A program made the translations under genes and the position numbers. The notes under the pieces are model-generated. The model searched no databases. It had not been told where the DNA came from and saw nothing but the letters and a program-made list of their open reading frames with translations. Of a stretch of 64,000 nt of DNA, positions 1 to 11,378 are shown piece by piece. Within the stretch, counting starts at the first letter, position 1, and the number at the start of each line of letters is the position of its first letter. Source of the stretch: Tritrichomonas musculus (taxonomy: Eukaryota; Parabasalia; Tritrichomonadida; Tritrichomonadidae); the NCBI GenBank assembly GCA_039105265.1, contig JAPFFF010000005.1, positions 2,651,501-2,715,500 on the forward strand. The letters are read 5' to 3'.

Positions 1-1014
1 ATTTACTCCGAAGTCTTATCACTGAAAAGATCTGGTACGACAGAATTGACAATTTCTATCTTTGTCACAGGCTCCACCAATAATTATTTTAAAGAAAACG
101 ACGAAATAAATTCACTGAAATTTGACTCCTCGATAACTGAAATCGAAGAATCATCATTTGCGAGATGTTCATTGCTTTCAAGTGTTTCAATTCCTTCATC
201 TGTAACATCAATTGGAGATTCTGCTTTCGAAGGATGTTCATCGCTTTCAAGTGTCTCAATTCCTTCATCTGTAAGATCCATTGGATATTCTGCTTTCTGT
301 GGATGTTCATCGCTTTCAAGTGTTTCAATTCCTTCATCTGTAACATCCATTGGAATTTCTGCTTTCGATGGATGTTCATCGCTTTCAAGTGTTTCAATTC
401 CTTCATCTGTAAGGTCCATTGGATATTCTGCTTTCAGGGGATGTTCATCGCTTTCAAGTGTTTCAATTCCTTCATCTGTAACATCCATTGGATATTCTGC
501 TTTCTGTGGATGTTCATCGCTTTCAAGTGTTTCAATTCCTTCATCTGTAAGATCCATTGGAGATTCTGCTTTCGAAGGATGTTCATCGCTTTCAAGTGTT
601 TCAATTCCTTCATCTGTAACATCCATTGGAATTTCTGCTTTCGATGGATGTTCATCGCTTTCAAGTGTTTCAATTCCTTCATCTGTAAGGTCCATTGGAT
701 ATTCTGCTTTCAGGGGATGTTCATCGCTTTCAAGTGTTTCAATTCCTTCATCTGTAACATCCATTGGATATTCTGCTTTCTGTGGATGTTCATCGCTTTC
801 AAGTGTTTCAATTCCTTCATCTGTAAGATCCATTGGAGATTCTGCTTTCGAAGGATGTTCATCGCTTTCAAGTGTTTCAATTCCTTCATCTGTAACATCC
901 ATTGGAGGTTCTGCTTTCAGTAGATGTTCATCGCTTTCAAGTGTTTCAATTCCTTCACTTTTCAATGCAAAATCCCTTGGAATTTCGCCAAGTGTCAAAG
1001 TGATAAGGATATGA
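1..1014 (+). CDS. BspA-like leucine-rich repeat protein, 3' part (copy B0)
   Basis: The frame is already open at base 1 and matches the middle of the full-length copies downstream, so only the C-terminal 337 codons are in the window. It contains eleven complete 23-residue BspA/TpLRR-type repeats with the core SSLSSVSIPSSVxSIG followed by a variable pair, AF and a conserved Cys. It ends in a non-repeat cap, LFNAKSLGISPSVKVIRI. Such repeats form a beta-rich solenoid used in binding or adhesion in trichomonads and bacteria. No membrane segment is visible. Several repeats carry VRSIG where the other copies nearly always have VTSIG. Confidence 0.9.
   Translation: MYSEVLSLKRSGTTELTISIFVTGSTNNYFKENDEINSLKFDSSITEIEESSFARCSLLSSVSIPSSVTSIGDSAFEGCSSLSSVSIPSSVRSIGYSAFCGCSSLSSVSIPSSVTSIGISAFDGCSSLSSVSIPSSVRSIGYSAFRGCSSLSSVSIPSSVTSIGYSAFCGCSSLSSVSIPSSVRSIGDSAFEGCSSLSSVSIPSSVTSIGISAFDGCSSLSSVSIPSSVRSIGYSAFRGCSSLSSVSIPSSVTSIGYSAFCGCSSLSSVSIPSSVRSIGDSAFEGCSSLSSVSIPSSVTSIGGSAFSRCSSLSSVSIPSLFNAKSLGISPSVKVIRI
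345..896 (+). repeat. 276-bp higher-order duplication inside the LRR tract
   Basis: Four successive 69-bp LRR modules (variable residues ISAFDGC, YSAFRGC, YSAFCGC, DSAFEGC) are followed directly by the same four in the same order, an offset of 276 bp. The duplication keeps the reading frame and is not seen in the other BspA copies of this window. Confidence 0.85.
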
Positions 1015-1329
1015 ATTCTGAAAGAAACAAATGGAGATGAATATGTCGACGATTAAAATCGCCAATAATCGAATAATTTTTCGATAATTTTTTAATTGTC
1101 TGAAGTAAGTATCTAGTTAAAATCGTGTTTATATTCTACAAACTCCAACGGAGCCAGGATTCTTCACTAAATCAATTTTCTAAATTTCTTCTTTCTCTTT
1201 TTTCATTTAATCCAAACCAATTCACCTCAAATTCACCATTTTTAACTGAAAATGCTCTAAAAATATTATTTCCCTATAAATATCTATCTTTTAATAATCA
1301 TCAGAATTGAACTTTGTATTAAAAAGCTT

Positions 1330-1780
1330 CGCATTTCAAATGTTGTAATGATGTGATTAAAAATTATTGTGATGGTTTCTTCTTCAATCAAACAAATCAG
1401 CGTCAAAAATGTCCTGTCGGTTGCAAGTACTGAATCCAAGATTAAAACGAATGACACAAGTGCGCAGGATGCATTGATGGTCACCAATCAGTTGACAATG
1501 CTTGCACAGCTCTTCCTGTCGATTCATGTACATAACAAAAGCACAGTTCATACGACAACACCGATAGTAATGACAATATTCATATTATCATTAAAAAGGC
1601 GACAATTGGTTCTTACAAATCTCAAACAATTGGAGATTTTGTTGATGTTTTAAATTGTGATTTTATTTCACGTGACATGACCATCTCTTCTTGCACTTCA
1701 AACAATAGCAGTGAAGGTATTCTCATCAACAGCTACCAACAAGAAAAGAATCCACAAGTATCAATCATTATATAAAGTTT
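1330..1780 (+). pseudogene. Decayed cysteine-rich surface-protein remnant (C0)
   Basis: One frame reads fragments such as NYCDGFF, QKCPVGCKY, KCAGCIDGH and then a Ser/Asn-rich stretch (SSCTSNNSSEGILI), broken by several stop codons. Cys spacing of the C-P-x-G-C and C-x2-C kind followed by SxCxxxNS motifs is typical of trichomonad EGF/furin-like and Pmp-like surface proteins, but the family call is an inference. No start codon or signal peptide remains. A further open piece at 1824-2075 has a hydrophobic segment (VAAAVIICVAILATL) that could be a lost membrane anchor in another frame. The 315 bp before it (1015-1329) hold nothing I recognise. Confidence 0.5.
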
Positions 1781-2992
1781 GATTTATGTCAGGATATTTG
1801 GCCAATGATTCATATTTCATTGATTGAGAATCAAAGTCTCAAAAGAAAAGCATAATTTAAAGATCATGTCATGCAAATTCTACTCAAATTCAAAGAATGC
1901 ATTGAATACGATGTTCTCAAAAATTGAGATAGCCGATCAAGTTTTCAATTCAGAAAACAATTCTTTGAATATCAAATTACTGTCAACTGTTGCAGCTGCA
2001 GTGATAATTTGCGTTGCTATTCTGGCTACATTGACAATGAAAAAAGAAGTAACATTAATAATGACATTTCATTGATCCAAGAAAAAGAAAATTGATTTTC
2101 ACTTACTTCTTTAAAAAATATTAGAAGCAAAACATCAATTCTTTTTATATACTCTTTTTGAATGAACATTTTTTGATGAAAATAACTTTTTTTTTTTTTT
2201 TTTTTTTTTTTTTGATCACTCTCTATTTTTTCATTCAACGACATTTAAACATATCGTATTTATTCGCCTGTCCGAAAATCATTTAAAATATTTTGATTTG
2301 AATTTATGATATAGTTTACATGCAAATACTTCATTATGTAATACTTTTCAAGATCATTTGCATCAAGCGTAAGGTATAATACTTAAATTATTCACTCAGA
2401 GTCAAAAATCTGTCATTGTTATAAAATAGTGATTCTTATTCAAAAAGCATTCAAGAAATACAATAAAAATTTGGATTTTGAAAAAAGTCAAGTTCCTTAA
2501 CAATAATGGAGACATGATGAAATATAGGATGAATATTTAGAAATATATTTAGTAGTCATTTTACATTCAATAAAATGGAAGCGGTTGCTATATAAAGATC
2601 CAGAAGAAAGGAAAAAGAAATGCTGCTACTTACAGAATGGATGAAGCTTTTTATCAAAAAGTAATCGCTTTGATTTTACTTATATATTATCATTTATGGA
2701 AGTAGATGTAATAGAAAATGGCGGTTATCATAGATATAGATAACATGAAATCACTTTTGACGATATCGGTGTTTATTTGGTCAAAGATTTTAATAAGATA
2801 ATAAAGAACTTCTCCTTAAAGATTATCATCTAATAATAAAGATATATCCACTTGAAGTAATCCAAATTTGGTCGATTTCTTCTCTCCATTTATAATTATT
2901 TCAACATAAATCAAATCAAATCAAATCAAAGATATCGGAATTAATTCCATCGTCTGAACTGAACAATGATTAAGTCATATCACCATTTGATA
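1781..2992. other. Non-coding spacer with a T27 run
   Basis: This AT-rich spacer has a 27-T run at 2187-2213 and four copies of ATCAA near 2913-2932. I see no intact gene. Short in-frame scraps around 2580-2790 suggest old coding DNA but match no family I know. Confidence 0.7.
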
Positions 2993-3817
2993 TTAAGTGA
3001 TCTTCAAATAGTTTGCATTAAGGAGGTATTCAATTGTTGGACGTTTATGTGCGTCATATGTGAGGCATTGTTTAACGATTTTCTTCAATTTTTTGTTTTT
3101 CATTTTAATTTCGAGCTTTCTTTCGAGATGAATCATGATATCTTCATATGGCAAACGTCCTTGAGAGAATGCGAAAATAACAACACCGACTGACCAAACT
3201 TCTGCTTTAAAGAAGTCGAAATCTTTTGAGAAGAAGAATTCTGGAGCGAGATATAGTGGCGATCCTCTTCTCTTTTTAGCATATGGACAATCAAAGTTAA
3301 TTGAAAAACCGAAATCGCACAATTTCGTGTTGTAGTTTTCATCAACCAAAATATTTTCGCATTTGATATCGCAGTGAGAGACGTTCATTTTGTGAAGATA
3401 TGAAACAGCTTCTAAAAAGCCTCTGATCATTCTCTTGTTTTCATTCTTTCTTCTGTTTTTGAGAAAACCATCGTTAACAAAATCGAACAATGATCCACGT
3501 GAACAGAATTCTTCGATGATGACGAATAATTTTTGGTTTTGTTCATTTTCGATTTCGAAAGCTTCGTATAACTTGACAATATTTGGATGGTCAACTATTG
3601 AAAGAATTTTGGCTTCATTTTTAATAAATGTTTCTGATAATGTTTGTTCTCCTTCCTTCATGTAGCAAAATTTCGCTGCGAAAATTTCTTTTGTTTCTTT
3701 TTTCATGACTTTGAATACAGAACCAAATGATCCTTCTCCAATTTTTTTCTTAACTATATAACCATTGAATGAAGAAGGAATTTGAACTTCTTCAGAATCA
3801 ATTAAAATAGAATGCAT
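2993..3817 (-). CDS. Serine/threonine protein kinase, A-type copy K1
   Basis: This 274-residue protein is essentially one CAMK-like kinase domain. The Gly loop is GEGSFGSV (residues 27-34) and the ATP lysine is K49. The catalytic loop is HCDIKCEN with H148, D150, K152 and N155; DFG is at 168-170 and the APE motif at 191-193. Cys replaces the usual Arg of HRD, so activation-loop control may differ, but every catalytic residue is present and it is predicted active. No signal, membrane or extra domain is visible. An AATGA on the plus strand (3826-3830) reads TCATT on the gene strand, a trichomonad initiator motif nine bases before the ATG. A-type copies have D76 and V158. Confidence 0.95.
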   Translation of the reverse strand: MHSILIDSEEVQIPSSFNGYIVKKKIGEGSFGSVFKVMKKETKEIFAAKFCYMKEGEQTLSETFIKNEAKILSIVDHPNIVKLYEAFEIENEQNQKLFVIIEEFCSRGSLFDFVNDGFLKNRRKNENKRMIRGFLEAVSYLHKMNVSHCDIKCENILVDENYNTKLCDFGFSINFDCPYAKKRRGSPLYLAPEFFFSKDFDFFKAEVWSVGVVIFAFSQGRLPYEDIMIHLERKLEIKMKNKKLKKIVKQCLTYDAHKRPTIEYLLNANYLKIT

Positions 3818-4011
3818 TAATTAAAAATGAAGAATTAATTTCATATATATTAATAGGAAATTTTTAAAAATTTTTTAAAATTTTTCATTCAAAAAGTTTT
3901 TCATAGAATTGCTAAAAGAAATTCCATTTTTAGATCTACTCAAATTTAATAGCCTTAAAATTCCCTAAAGACAAAAACATCATTTTCTAATGAAAAAAGT
4001 GCCAAAAATTG

Positions 4012-4827
4012 ATGTCTATTCATACACCAAAACAAATTCTTGAAATTCATAAATTAATTGTTAATGATTCACTTATGGAAGTTAATGTAAAAGTTGATGA
4101 ACGAGAAGATATTATAAAATCTATCACACAATATCGTCATGAACTTATTCCAGACATTATTCCATTATGTTCTATTGTTGTTTCCCATCGCGCAAGCAGC
4201 AGCATTTCAAAAGAAGATTTTGCTATCAAAATAGATGAAATTTGCAAAAAGTTTGGTTCTATAATCAAAAGTAAATCTAATTATCAAGAATCAGAGAAAA
4301 GTCATATTAATCAAGGATTTCTTAGAATTCGATTGCTCACAGGTGAATTTGCTATTCCTTTTGCAGGGGAGGTTCAAAAAGCAATTGGAAATGGCGATAA
4401 AGTTATTCTCAGAATACCATCCAAAATTGTTCCTCTTTGTCTTTTGAATCGACAAGAAGTTATTGAAACAATTGAAGAATGGATCCAAAATCAAGGCTTA
4501 CAACTTCACACGGCAGATTTCAAGTATTGTGGAAGTTCACAAGAAATTGGAAATGCAATGATACTTCTTGCAAACAAAGAAACTCAACCAAAGATTCCTT
4601 ACAAGTCATTCACTATTCCAGGATGAAATGAAACTTCTAAAGTAATGTCAGCAATGAATCACAAGAATAGTAATTTTTCACTTGATTCAAGGTTGGGAAT
4701 CAACAAAACAGCACGTCTCATATATGTTCCAAATGACATCGAAGATGAAATTGTCCAAGATTTCATCGATTCAATCAATTTGAAGGAGAAAAAGAAAATC
4801 GATGAAAACGAAAATAATCTCAAATGA
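4012..4827 (+). pseudogene. RBR-type zinc-finger gene, 3'-deleted A-type copy R1
   Basis: The start is ATG 4012. The frame runs 204 codons to TGA 4624-4626, then continues open in the same frame from 4645 to 4827. Compared with the longer copy at 9867, about 706 bp with the whole zinc-binding C-terminus are missing and the tail ends in NENNLK. Position 4537 keeps a sense TCA codon where the other three copies have TGA. The N-terminal 200 residues match no family I recognise. A TCATT initiator motif at 3980 lies before ATG 3990, which opens only a 17-codon ORF in another frame. Function is probably lost. Confidence 0.6.
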
Positions 4828-5378
4828 TAAACTTAATAAATTCTACAAACAATATCCTTAGTTTAAACCTAAATAAACAAGCTATGATCGATATCTAATA
4901 TATAATTAATTTCAATAAAAGTTTGATGATTTTATTTTCTGCTTTAGAATTCCTATTTTTATTATAAAAAACAATTCATCTGAAAACATTCAAAACCTTT
5001 TTTAAAAATTGTGAGAGGAAAGTGTAGATATTGATGAAATTACAAAATCTCATTTTAATTATACAAATCACTTTGGTTTGAAGGAAATCACATTCAAAGC
5101 AATGGCATTTGAATAATTTGGAAGTAAATACCAAACACTTGATCAATTATTCAAAAAGATTTAATTCTCCATATTTTTGATTTAATTATATATTATACGA
5201 GTTTACTGAATATATTTTTATATTTATTTTGTTAAATATTCATTCTTTTAAAAAGATAAAAGATTTTCAATTTTCTCTCTAAACCTTTGAAAATTTTTTT
5301 TTCCAAAATTTTATGAGGCCATTTATGTATTCAATTATTTGTGCCATATAAATTACATTTTATTTTTGTTTGCAAGAA
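4828..5378. other. Non-coding spacer before BspA copy B1
   Basis: This AT-rich DNA is repeated at the same place in each unit. I see no gene in it. It should hold the promoter of the BspA gene, but no single convincing initiator stands out. Confidence 0.6.
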
Positions 5379-6870
5379 ATGCTTGATCAGCTAATCTGCC
5401 AATTTAATTTGATGAAAGATGAAATCAATGAAATAAAAAAATCATCACAAAGGAATTTGGATCAAGAAAGACGACTAATCGATGAAAAATCGTCTAATCT
5501 TCAAAACGAAATTGAAGAACTGAAGAAAGAAATCAACCAAATAACACGAAATGATATCCCAGATTTAACGCAGAACATTAGCCAAATAAAGAGAGAAATA
5601 AGCCAAATAACACGAAATGATATCCCAGATTTAACGCAGAACATTACCGAAATAAAGAGAGAAATAAGCCAAATAACACGAAATGATATCCCAGGTTTAA
5701 ACCAGAACATTACCGAAATAAAGAGAGATGAGTGACCATAAGACACAAGAAAAAAACAACGACCTCAATCTACAAAAAGAAATCACGCAAATAAAAGATG
5801 ACGTTGTAAAACTCAAAGACGATCAAGAAAAAAAGGCAGATAAAGAATCTGTGATAGATCTTGAAGGCAGCCAGCAAGCATTCCAAGAAAAATACGAGGA
5901 AGAAAAAGTGACGATCAAAGATGATCTTTTAAAACTGAAAGAAAAAGTCAACAAAATCAACAAATTTGTCTCTTTGCTTGACACCAATAAAACTATTTTT
6001 GGAACGACGTGGAAAGTTACGAAAGTTCTGCACGACGAAGGAATTCTTAGAACACGTGAATTTCAGGAGCAACTGAGTGAATTCTCGCATTTTAATGTTG
6101 AGATTGAATACCCATCTGATGAATTTGAAGCAATTTACTCCGAAGTCTTATCACTGAAAAGATCTGGTAAGACAGAATTGACAATTTCTATCTTTGTCAC
6201 AGGCTCCACCAATAATTATTTTAAAGAAAACGACGAAATAAATTCACTGAAATTTGACTCCTCGATAACTGAAATCGAAAAATCATCATTTGCAAGATGT
6301 TCATCGCTTTCAAGTGTTTCAATTCCTTCATCTGTAACATCCATTGGAGATTCTGCTTTCAGAGGATGTTCATCGCTTTCAAGTGTTTCAATTCCTTCAT
6401 CTGTAACATCCATTGGAGGTTATGCTTTCAGTGGATGTTCATCGCTTTCAAGTGTTTCAATTCCTTCATCTGTAACATCCATTGGAAATTGTGCTTTCAG
6501 AGGATGTTCATCGCTTTCAAGTGTTTCAATTCCTTCATCTGTAACATCCATTGGAGGTTATGCTTTCAGTGGATGTTCATCGCTTTCAAGTGTTTCAATT
6601 CCTTCATCTGTAACATCCATTGGAAGATTTGCTTTCTGTGGATGTTCATCGCTTTCAAGTGTTTCAATTCCTTCATCTGTAACATCCATTGGAAATTGTG
6701 CTTTCAGTAGATGTTCATCGCTTTCAAGTGTTTCAATTCCTTCATCTGTAACATCCATTGGAGATTCTGCTTTCGAAGGATGTTCATCGCTTTCAAGTGT
6801 TTCAATTCCTTCACTTTTCAATGCAGAATCCCTTGGAATTTCGCCAAGTGTCAAAGTGATAAGAATATGA
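5379..6870 (+). pseudogene. Coiled-coil/BspA gene with a frameshift (copy B1)
   Basis: Relative to the intact copies, two bases are missing near 5728 (AGAGAGATGAG instead of AGAGAGAAATGAG). This splits the gene into 5379-5735, a coiled-coil N-terminus that ends early, and 5728-6870, the rest, which could restart at ATG 5728. The N-terminal part has three copies of the 22-residue module around ITRNDIPDLTQNI where the others have two. The LRR part has only seven complete 23-residue repeats, the fewest here. It may still make a shortened LRR protein. Confidence 0.8.
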
Positions 6871-7186
6871 ATTCTGAAAGCAACAAATGGAGATGAATAT
6901 ATCGACGATTAAAATCGCCAATAATCGAATAATTTTTCGATAAATTTTTTAATTGTCTGAAGTAAGTATCTAGTTAAAATCGTGTTTATATTCTACAAAC
7001 TCCAACGGAGCCAGGATTCTTCACTAAATCAATTTTCTAAATTTCTTCTTTCTCTTTTTTCATTTAATCCAAACCAATTCACCTCAAATTCACCATTTTT
7101 AACTGAAAATGCTCTAAAAATATTATTTCCCTATAAATATCTATCTTTTAATAATCATCAGAATTGAACTTTGTATTAAAAAGCTT

Positions 7187-7637
7187 CGCATTTCAAATGT
7201 TGTAATGATGTGATTAAAAATTATTGTGATGGTTTCTTCTTCGATCAAACTAATCAGCGTCAAAAATGTCCTGTCGGTTGCAAGTACTGAATCCAAGATT
7301 AAAACGAATGACACAAGTGCGCAGGATGCATTGATGGTCACCAATCAGTTGACAATGCTTGCACAGCTCTTCCTGTCGATTCATGTACATAACAAAAGCA
7401 CAGTTCATACGACAACACCGATAGTAATGACAATATTCATATTATCATTAAAAAGGCGACAATTGGTTCTTACAAATCTCAAACAATTGGAGATTTTGTT
7501 GATGTTTTAAATTGTGATTTTATTGCACGTGACATGACCATCTCTTCTTGCACTTCAAACAATAGCAGTGAAGGTATTCTCATCAACAGCTACCAACAAG
7601 AAAAGAATCCACAAGTATCAATCATTATATAAAGTTT
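7187..7637 (+). pseudogene. Decayed cysteine-rich surface-protein remnant (C1)
   Basis: This copy is nearly identical to the remnant at 1330 and has the same in-frame stops. A Leu codon replaces Gln in the overlapping frame (SSIKLISV), a variant shared by C1, C2 and C3 only. The stops predate the amplification, so a dead gene was carried along passively. The 316 bp between it and the BspA gene contain nothing I recognise. Confidence 0.5.
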
Positions 7638-8848
7638 GATTCATGTCAGGATATTTGGCCAATGATTCATATTTCATTGATTGAGAATCAAAGTCTCAAA
7701 AGAAAAGCATAATTTAAAGATCATGTCATGCAAATTCTATTCAAATTCAAAGAATGCAATGAATACGATGTTCTCAAAAATTGAGATAGCCGATCAAGTT
7801 TTCAATTCAGAAAACAATTCTTTGAATATCAAATTACTGTCAACTGTTGCAGCTGCAGTGATAATTTGCGTTGCTATTTTGGCTACATTGACAATGAAAA
7901 AAGAAGTAACATTAATAATGACATTTCATTGATCCAAGAAAAAGAAAATTGATTTTCACTTACTTCTTTAAAAAATATTAGATGCAAAACATCAATTCTT
8001 TTTATATACTCTTTTTGAATGAACATTTTTTGATGAAAATAACTTTTTTTTTTTTTTTTTTTTTTTTTTGATCACTCTCTATTTTTTCATTCAACGACAT
8101 TTAAACATATCGTATTTATTCGCCTGTCCGAAAATCATTTAAAATATTTTGATTTGAATTTATGATATAGTTTACATGCAAATACTTCATTATGTAATAC
8201 TTTTCAAGATCATTTGCATCAAGCGTAAGGTATAATACTTAAATTATTCACTCAGAGTCAAAAATCTGTCATTGTTATAAAATAGTGATTCTTATTCAAA
8301 AAGCATTCAAGAAATACAATAAAAATTTGGATTTTGAAAAAAGTCAAGTTCCTTAACAATAATGGAGACATGATGAAATATAGGATGAATATTTAGAAAT
8401 ATATTTAGTAGTCATTTTACATTCAATAAAATGGAAGCGGTTGCTATATAAAGATCCAGAAGAAAGGAAAAAGAAATGCTGCTACTTACAGAATGGATGA
8501 AGCTTTTTATCAAAAAGTAATCGCTTTGATTTTACTTATATATTATCATTTATGGAAGTAGATGTAATAGAAAATGGCGGTTATCATAGATATAGATAGC
8601 ATGAAATCACTTTTGACGATATCGGTGTTTATTTGGTCAAAGATTTTAATAAGATAATAAAGAACTTCTCCTTAAAGATTATCATCTAATAATAAAGATA
8701 TATCCACTTGAAGTAATCCAAATTTGGTCGATTTCTTCTCTCCATTTATAATTATTTCAACATAAATCAAATCAAATCAAATCAAAGATATCGGAATTAA
8801 TTCCATCGTCTGAACTGAACAATGATTAAGTCATATCACCATTTGATA
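7638..8848. other. Non-coding spacer with a T26 run
   Basis: The spacer carries a 26-T run at 8044-8069. No gene is seen. Confidence 0.7.
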
Positions 8849-9673
8849 TTAAGTGATCTTCAAATAGTTTGCATTAAGGAGGTATTCAATTGTTGGACGT
8901 TTATGTGCGTCATATGTGAGGCATTGTTTAACGATTTTCTTCAATTTTTTGTTTTTCATTTTAATTTCGAGCTTTCTTTCGAGATGAATCATGATATCTT
9001 CATATGGCAAACGTCCTTGAGAGAATGCGAAAATAACAACACCGACTGACCAAACTTCTGCTTTGAAGAAGTCGAAATCTTTTGAGAAGAAGAATTCTGG
9101 AGCGAGATATAGTGGCGATCCTCTTCTCTTTTTAGCATATGGACAATCAAAGTTAATTGAAAAACCGAAATCGCACAATTTCGTGTTGTAGTTTTCATCA
9201 GCCAAAATATTTTCGCATTTGATATCGCAGTGAGAGACGTTCATTTTGTGAAGATATGAAACAGCTTCTAAAAAGCCTCTGATCATTCTCTTGTTTTCAT
9301 TCTTTCTTCTGTTTTTGAGAAAACCATCGTTAACAAAATCGAACAATGATCCACGTGAACAGAATTCTTCAATGATGACGAATAATTTTTGGTTTTGTTC
9401 ATTTTCGATTTCGAAAGCTTCGTATAACTTGACAATATTTGGATGGTTAACTATTGAAAGAATTTTGGCTTCATTTTTAATAAATGTTTCTGATAATGTT
9501 TGTTCTCCTTCCTTCATGTAACAAAATTTGGCTGCGAAAATTTCTTTTGTTTCTTTTTTCATGACTTTGAATACAGAACCAAATGATCCTTCTCCAATTT
9601 TTTTCTTAACTATATAACCATTGAATGAAGAAGGAATTTGAACTTCTTCAGAATCAATTAAAATAGAATGCAT
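8849..9673 (-). CDS. Serine/threonine protein kinase, B-type copy K2
   Basis: It differs from K1 by N76 for D76 and A158 for V158. The first lies before the PNIVKLY strand and the second is inside the catalytic segment NILADEN. Neither is a catalytic residue, so activity should be kept. It is transcribed towards the dead surface-protein remnant and away from the zinc-finger gene, from which it is separated by 193 bp. That gap would have to hold promoters for both directions. Confidence 0.95.
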   Translation of the reverse strand: MHSILIDSEEVQIPSSFNGYIVKKKIGEGSFGSVFKVMKKETKEIFAAKFCYMKEGEQTLSETFIKNEAKILSIVNHPNIVKLYEAFEIENEQNQKLFVIIEEFCSRGSLFDFVNDGFLKNRRKNENKRMIRGFLEAVSYLHKMNVSHCDIKCENILADENYNTKLCDFGFSINFDCPYAKKRRGSPLYLAPEFFFSKDFDFFKAEVWSVGVVIFAFSQGRLPYEDIMIHLERKLEIKMKNKKLKKIVKQCLTYDAHKRPTIEYLLNANYLKIT

Positions 9674-9866
9674 TAATTAAAAATGAAGAATTAATTTCAT
9701 ATATATTAATAGGAAATTTTTAAAAATTTTTTAAAATTTTTCATTCAAAAAGTTTTTCATAGAATTGCTAAAAAAATTCCATTTTTAGATCTACTCAAAT
9801 TTAATAGCCTTAAAATTCCCTAAAGACAAAAACATCATTTTCTAATGAAAAAAGTGCCAAAAATTG

Positions 9867-11378
9867 ATGTCTATTCACACACCAAAACAAATTCTTGAAA
9901 TTCATAAATTAATTGTTAATGATTCACTTATGGAAGTTAATGTAAAAGTTGATGAACGAGAAGATATTATAAAATCTATCACACAATATCGTCATGAACT
10001 TATTCCAGACATTATTCCATTATGTTCTATTGTTGTTTCCCATCGTGCAAGCAGCAGCATTTCAAAAGAAGATTTTGCTATCAAAATAGATGAAATTTGC
10101 AAAAAGTTTGGTTCTATAATTAAAAGTAAATCTAATTATCAAGAATCAGAGAAAAGTCATATTAATCAAGAATTTCTTAGAATTCGATTGCTCACAGGTG
10201 AATTTGCTATTCCTTTTGCAGGGGAGGTTCAAAAAGCAATTGGAAATGGCGATAAAGTTATTCTCAGAATACCATCCAAAATTGTTCCTCTCTGTCTTTT
10301 GAATCGGCAAGAAGTTATTGAAACAATTGAAGAATGGATCCAAAATCAAGGCTTACAACTTCACACGGCAGATTTCAAGTATTGTGGAAGTTGACAAGAA
10401 ATTGGAAATGCAATGATACTTCTTGCAAACAAAGAAACTCAACCAAAGATTCCTTACAAGTCATTCACTATTCCAGGATGAAATGAAACTTCTAAAGTAA
10501 TGTCAGCAATGAATCACAAGAATAGTAATTTTTCACTTGATTCAAGGTTGGGAATCAACAAAACAGCACGTCTCATATATGTTCCAAATGACATCGAAGA
10601 TGAAATTGTCCAAGATTTCATCGATTCAATCAATTTGAAGGAGAAAAAGAAAATCGATGAAAACGAAAAAGAACAAGAAATTATTAATGATTATTTTTAT
10701 TGTTGTGAAGAAACAGCAGTTTTGTCTTGTCTTCAAAAGCCTCTATATCAAAAAACAGGTTCTGTTAAAATGTTAAACTACTGTGTAACTTGTGCATATG
10801 ACGCATTTAAGAACAGCGTTGAACGCTTGTTTGATCAAGAAGAAGATAAACCAATAATGGACATATTATGTGAAAACACCGAAAAAATTGATTTCATTGA
10901 TTTACTTAGTAATTTCACAGATGAAGCATGTCCAGAAATTCCTCTTGGTCAATTATTGTAACGAAGACTTGGCTTTCAGCACTTATTTATCAATCTTTGC
11001 ATTCATCTTCATATTTCGACTTTTGTCCAAATTATCGAGCAATTTTACTTAGACCTAAAAATGGTAAAAATAAATGCAGCCAACCCTGCTGCCATATGTT
11101 TTTGTGTCCAGGATTCCAAAAATAAGCATTTTCCAGGTAAATGCAAATTTGCTCTTGAATTGCCTCCAGGATTTAGGATTTGTCCGGGCTGTAAAAGACC
11201 TTTTGAAAAAGCCGAAAGATGCAATCATATATCGTGCAAATGTGGAAAGCATTTCTGCCATTATTGCTGTTTTGGACCATGCGATGATGGCTCACCAATA
11301 TATGCTCATTTGTCAGAAAAACATGGCGGTTGTTTTAATGATCCTCCTGATTACATGAAATATCGCCTTCATAAATAA
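9867..11378 (+). pseudogene. RBR-type zinc-finger (E3 ligase-like) gene, full-length copy R2
   Basis: One frame of about 504 codons runs from ATG 9867 to 11378, interrupted only by TGA at 10392, TGA at 10479 and TAA at 10959. The C-terminus has a RING2/Rcat-like zinc motif: ICPGCKRPFEKAERCNHISC, then KCGKHFC and YCC. This is the pattern of RBR ubiquitin ligases, in which the Cys after the CNH core takes ubiquitin. The earlier YCVTCAYDAF region may be a worn RING1/IBR. Otherwise no indel shifts the frame, so decay is recent or short pieces are still used. The longest zinc-bearing open piece is 11061-11378. Confidence 0.6.

Noticed and set aside
84-998. Long minus-strand and third-frame ORFs over the BspA repeats (also at 12720-13697, 19563-20540, 25700-26539 and 33486-34280)
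   Set aside because: A 69-bp repeat unit divisible by three leaves several frames open by chance. Only the plus frame gives the known BspA pattern and a proper start and cap.
1125-1310. Small conserved ORF after each BspA gene (61 codons)
   Set aside because: It has low-complexity, AT-driven sequence without a recognisable domain. Conservation is explained by the array, and the last copy changes its end without constraint.
2187-2213. T runs as poly(A) tails of retroposed copies
   Set aside because: They lie in the same place in each unit with no adjoining cDNA-like gene or target duplication.
6290-6800. CRISPR-like array of near-identical repeats
   Set aside because: The repeats are coding LRR modules without unique spacers, in a eukaryote.
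9867-11378. Reassigned stop codons (TGA/TAA read as sense)
   Set aside because: Other genes in the window end normally at TGA, TAA or TAG and parabasalids use the standard code.
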